From NCBI RefSeq assembly GCF_902686445.1, contig NC_062222.1, forward strand, positions 134,919,035 to 134,983,034: a DNA stretch of 64,000 bases. The letters run 5' to 3'. This document shows, one piece after another, positions 62,781-64,000 of the stretch (the first letter of the stretch is position 1; each line of letters starts with the position of its first letter). The position numbers were made by a program, and so were the translations under genes. Under the pieces are notes generated by a model. That model had not been told where the DNA came from, did not search any database, and was given only the letters and a program-made list of their open reading frames with translations. This stretch comes from Sciurus carolinensis. Lineage: Eukaryota > Chordata > Mammalia > Rodentia > Sciuridae.

Positions 62781-63976
62781 ATGGACTTTAGTAGGACCAG
62801 GAGGGATTAATTCATTAATTCACTGACATACATTTAGTGAGTGCCAAGTATGGGTAAGGCACTATGGAAACGAGAATGGAAAGATGACAAAATCTCTAGT
62901 CTCATGAAACTTAAAAATTGTTCACATAGATAGATAGTAAACTGTATTATTATTGTTGAATAATCACAAATCATGATTTGTTAAGAAAAAAATAGGGTAC
63001 AGAAACAAACAAAAACTCAGAGATGTACTGTATAAAAGGTGGTCTGAGACACCCTCCCAGAAGGCACAGCGCTAAAGTGGAGCACTAACATTTGAAAAAA
63101 GACCACCGTGGGAAGAGGAAGAACACCAGCTGCCTGTGCCCGCAGCAGGAACAGGCAGGGAGCCTTCCAGGAAGGCTGGCATGCCAGGCACTACAGCAGG
63201 AGGTGGTGGCCTGAGGGGCAGGGTGTGAAAGGGATGAGAAGAGGCAAGGCCATGGTGTGGAGGCTGCTGCTGACATTGAGAAGCAGTGGGTATTCAAGCT
63301 GGGTCTACACAGAGGGTGACATAATCCAGGGGACGATTTCAAAAGGCAATGGCTGCTGAGTAGAAAAAGGGACCTAGTCACAGGAGGAATGTGACCATGA
63401 GTTACATTAGAGGCTAAATAAAAGTACTTCTCAGCCCTAAGAAACGAAGGCCAAGACTTGTTGATGTCTCTAGCAAGTGTCCGAAGCCTGGGAGAAAGAC
63501 AAGAAGGAGGAGGTCAGGAGGACGAGACTGGAAATGGCAAGAGAGGCCCAACCCAGTGAAATGAAGGTGCAGGATGGAACCACTCAAACAGCAAAGCCAG
63601 TGTCATAGGCTGGGACAGCAAGATATAGGCAAAGAGAGCCAAGGAGCCTTAAAAACCTTGTCTCTCCACAGGTTCCGGTGATAGAAATAGACATGTCCCA
63701 GTTTCATGCACTGCTCTGGTAAGAAATCAGAGTGTCATTTGCTAGGAGATAATGGCACCCACGGAGACACAAACAGACCAGAAGATATTGCTGTTGTGAC
63801 ATCATGACCATGGGGACGCGCAGCACCCTGGTTGTGAGTTTTCTTCTGTTCTGCAGATGCTCTTCCACTGCTATACTGATCTTCCTCATTACAGCTCTGA
63901 ATTGTCAAGTAAAAATGAGGACAAAAAGCTCAAAAGGAACACGGGGTTAGATAGGAACACAGCCATTCAAGCCCTA

Positions 63977-63988
63977 GCCCCCCCCCCC
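63977..63988 (+). repeat. Poly-C tract at the right edge
   Basis: A run of about 11 C residues followed by AAAAG close to the window end. It could be the tail of a repeat that cannot be judged here. Confidence 0.7.
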
Positions 63989-64000
63989 AAAAGAAAGCAC

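Larger units (their letters stand above)
48838..64000 (-). other. STX18: Large STX18 5' intron (right end outside window)
   Basis: At least 15.2 kb with no STX18 exon found. I searched by eye for the segments encoding GKLRDFLLEHRKDY and the N-terminal MAVDITLLFR and saw neither. Contents are L2, MIR, hAT-like, L1 and SINE copies listed separately. About 50600-52030 and 62800-64000 look unique with no recognised element. Confidence 0.8.

Overview
This window is mammalian nuclear DNA, most likely from a squirrel-family rodent (marmot or ground-squirrel type). It has small exons in long introns, ancient MIR, L2 and L1 relics, CA and TA microsatellites, and many copies of the ID-type SINE and the composite 'B1-dID' SINE (7SL-derived half joined to a tRNA/ID-like half) that are characteristic of sciurids. 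There are no bacterial-style operons; almost all long open frames are chance or repeat-derived.

Two protein-coding genes are present, lying tail to tail. On the + strand the last two coding exons of NSG1 (neuronal vesicle trafficking-associated protein 1, NEEP21) occur at 9083-9193 and 14659-14859. They encode residues 83-185 of a 185-residue protein; upstream exons lie outside the window, so 1-9082 is intronic. On the - strand nine exons of STX18 (syntaxin-18) run from 48837 down to the stop codon at 17149. They encode residues 79-335 of a 335-residue protein. Every splice phase joins correctly and the coding total (772 nt) is exactly what remains of a 1008-nt reading frame after the N-terminal 78 2/3 codons, which must lie beyond 64000. 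The gene pair matches the human 4p16.3 order NSG1-STX18.

Layout: 1-9082 GC-rich NSG1 intron with a CpG-dense left edge and an old antisense L1; 9194-14658 last NSG1 intron; 14860 to about 15025 NSG1 3'UTR; about 15655-17148 probable STX18 3'UTR; 17245-48721 eight STX18 introns holding most of the mobile elements (B1-dID and ID SINEs, a solo LTR, a MaLR-type LTR, L1 and MIR pieces); 48838-64000 a large 5' STX18 intron rich in L2, MIR, hAT-like and L1 relics.

Both proteins act in membrane traffic: NSG1 in neuronal endosomal recycling, STX18 as the ER Qa-SNARE for Golgi-to-ER retrograde transport. They are not known to form one pathway, and adjacency alone says little. No novel multi-gene system is visible. 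The most interesting new-looking signal is a 129-nt, fully open, phase-0 exon-like segment with good splice sites inside an STX18 intron (24197-24325), which would insert 43 residues in frame just before the SNARE motif. Next is a SINE inserted about 13 bases from a weak STX18 5' splice site.
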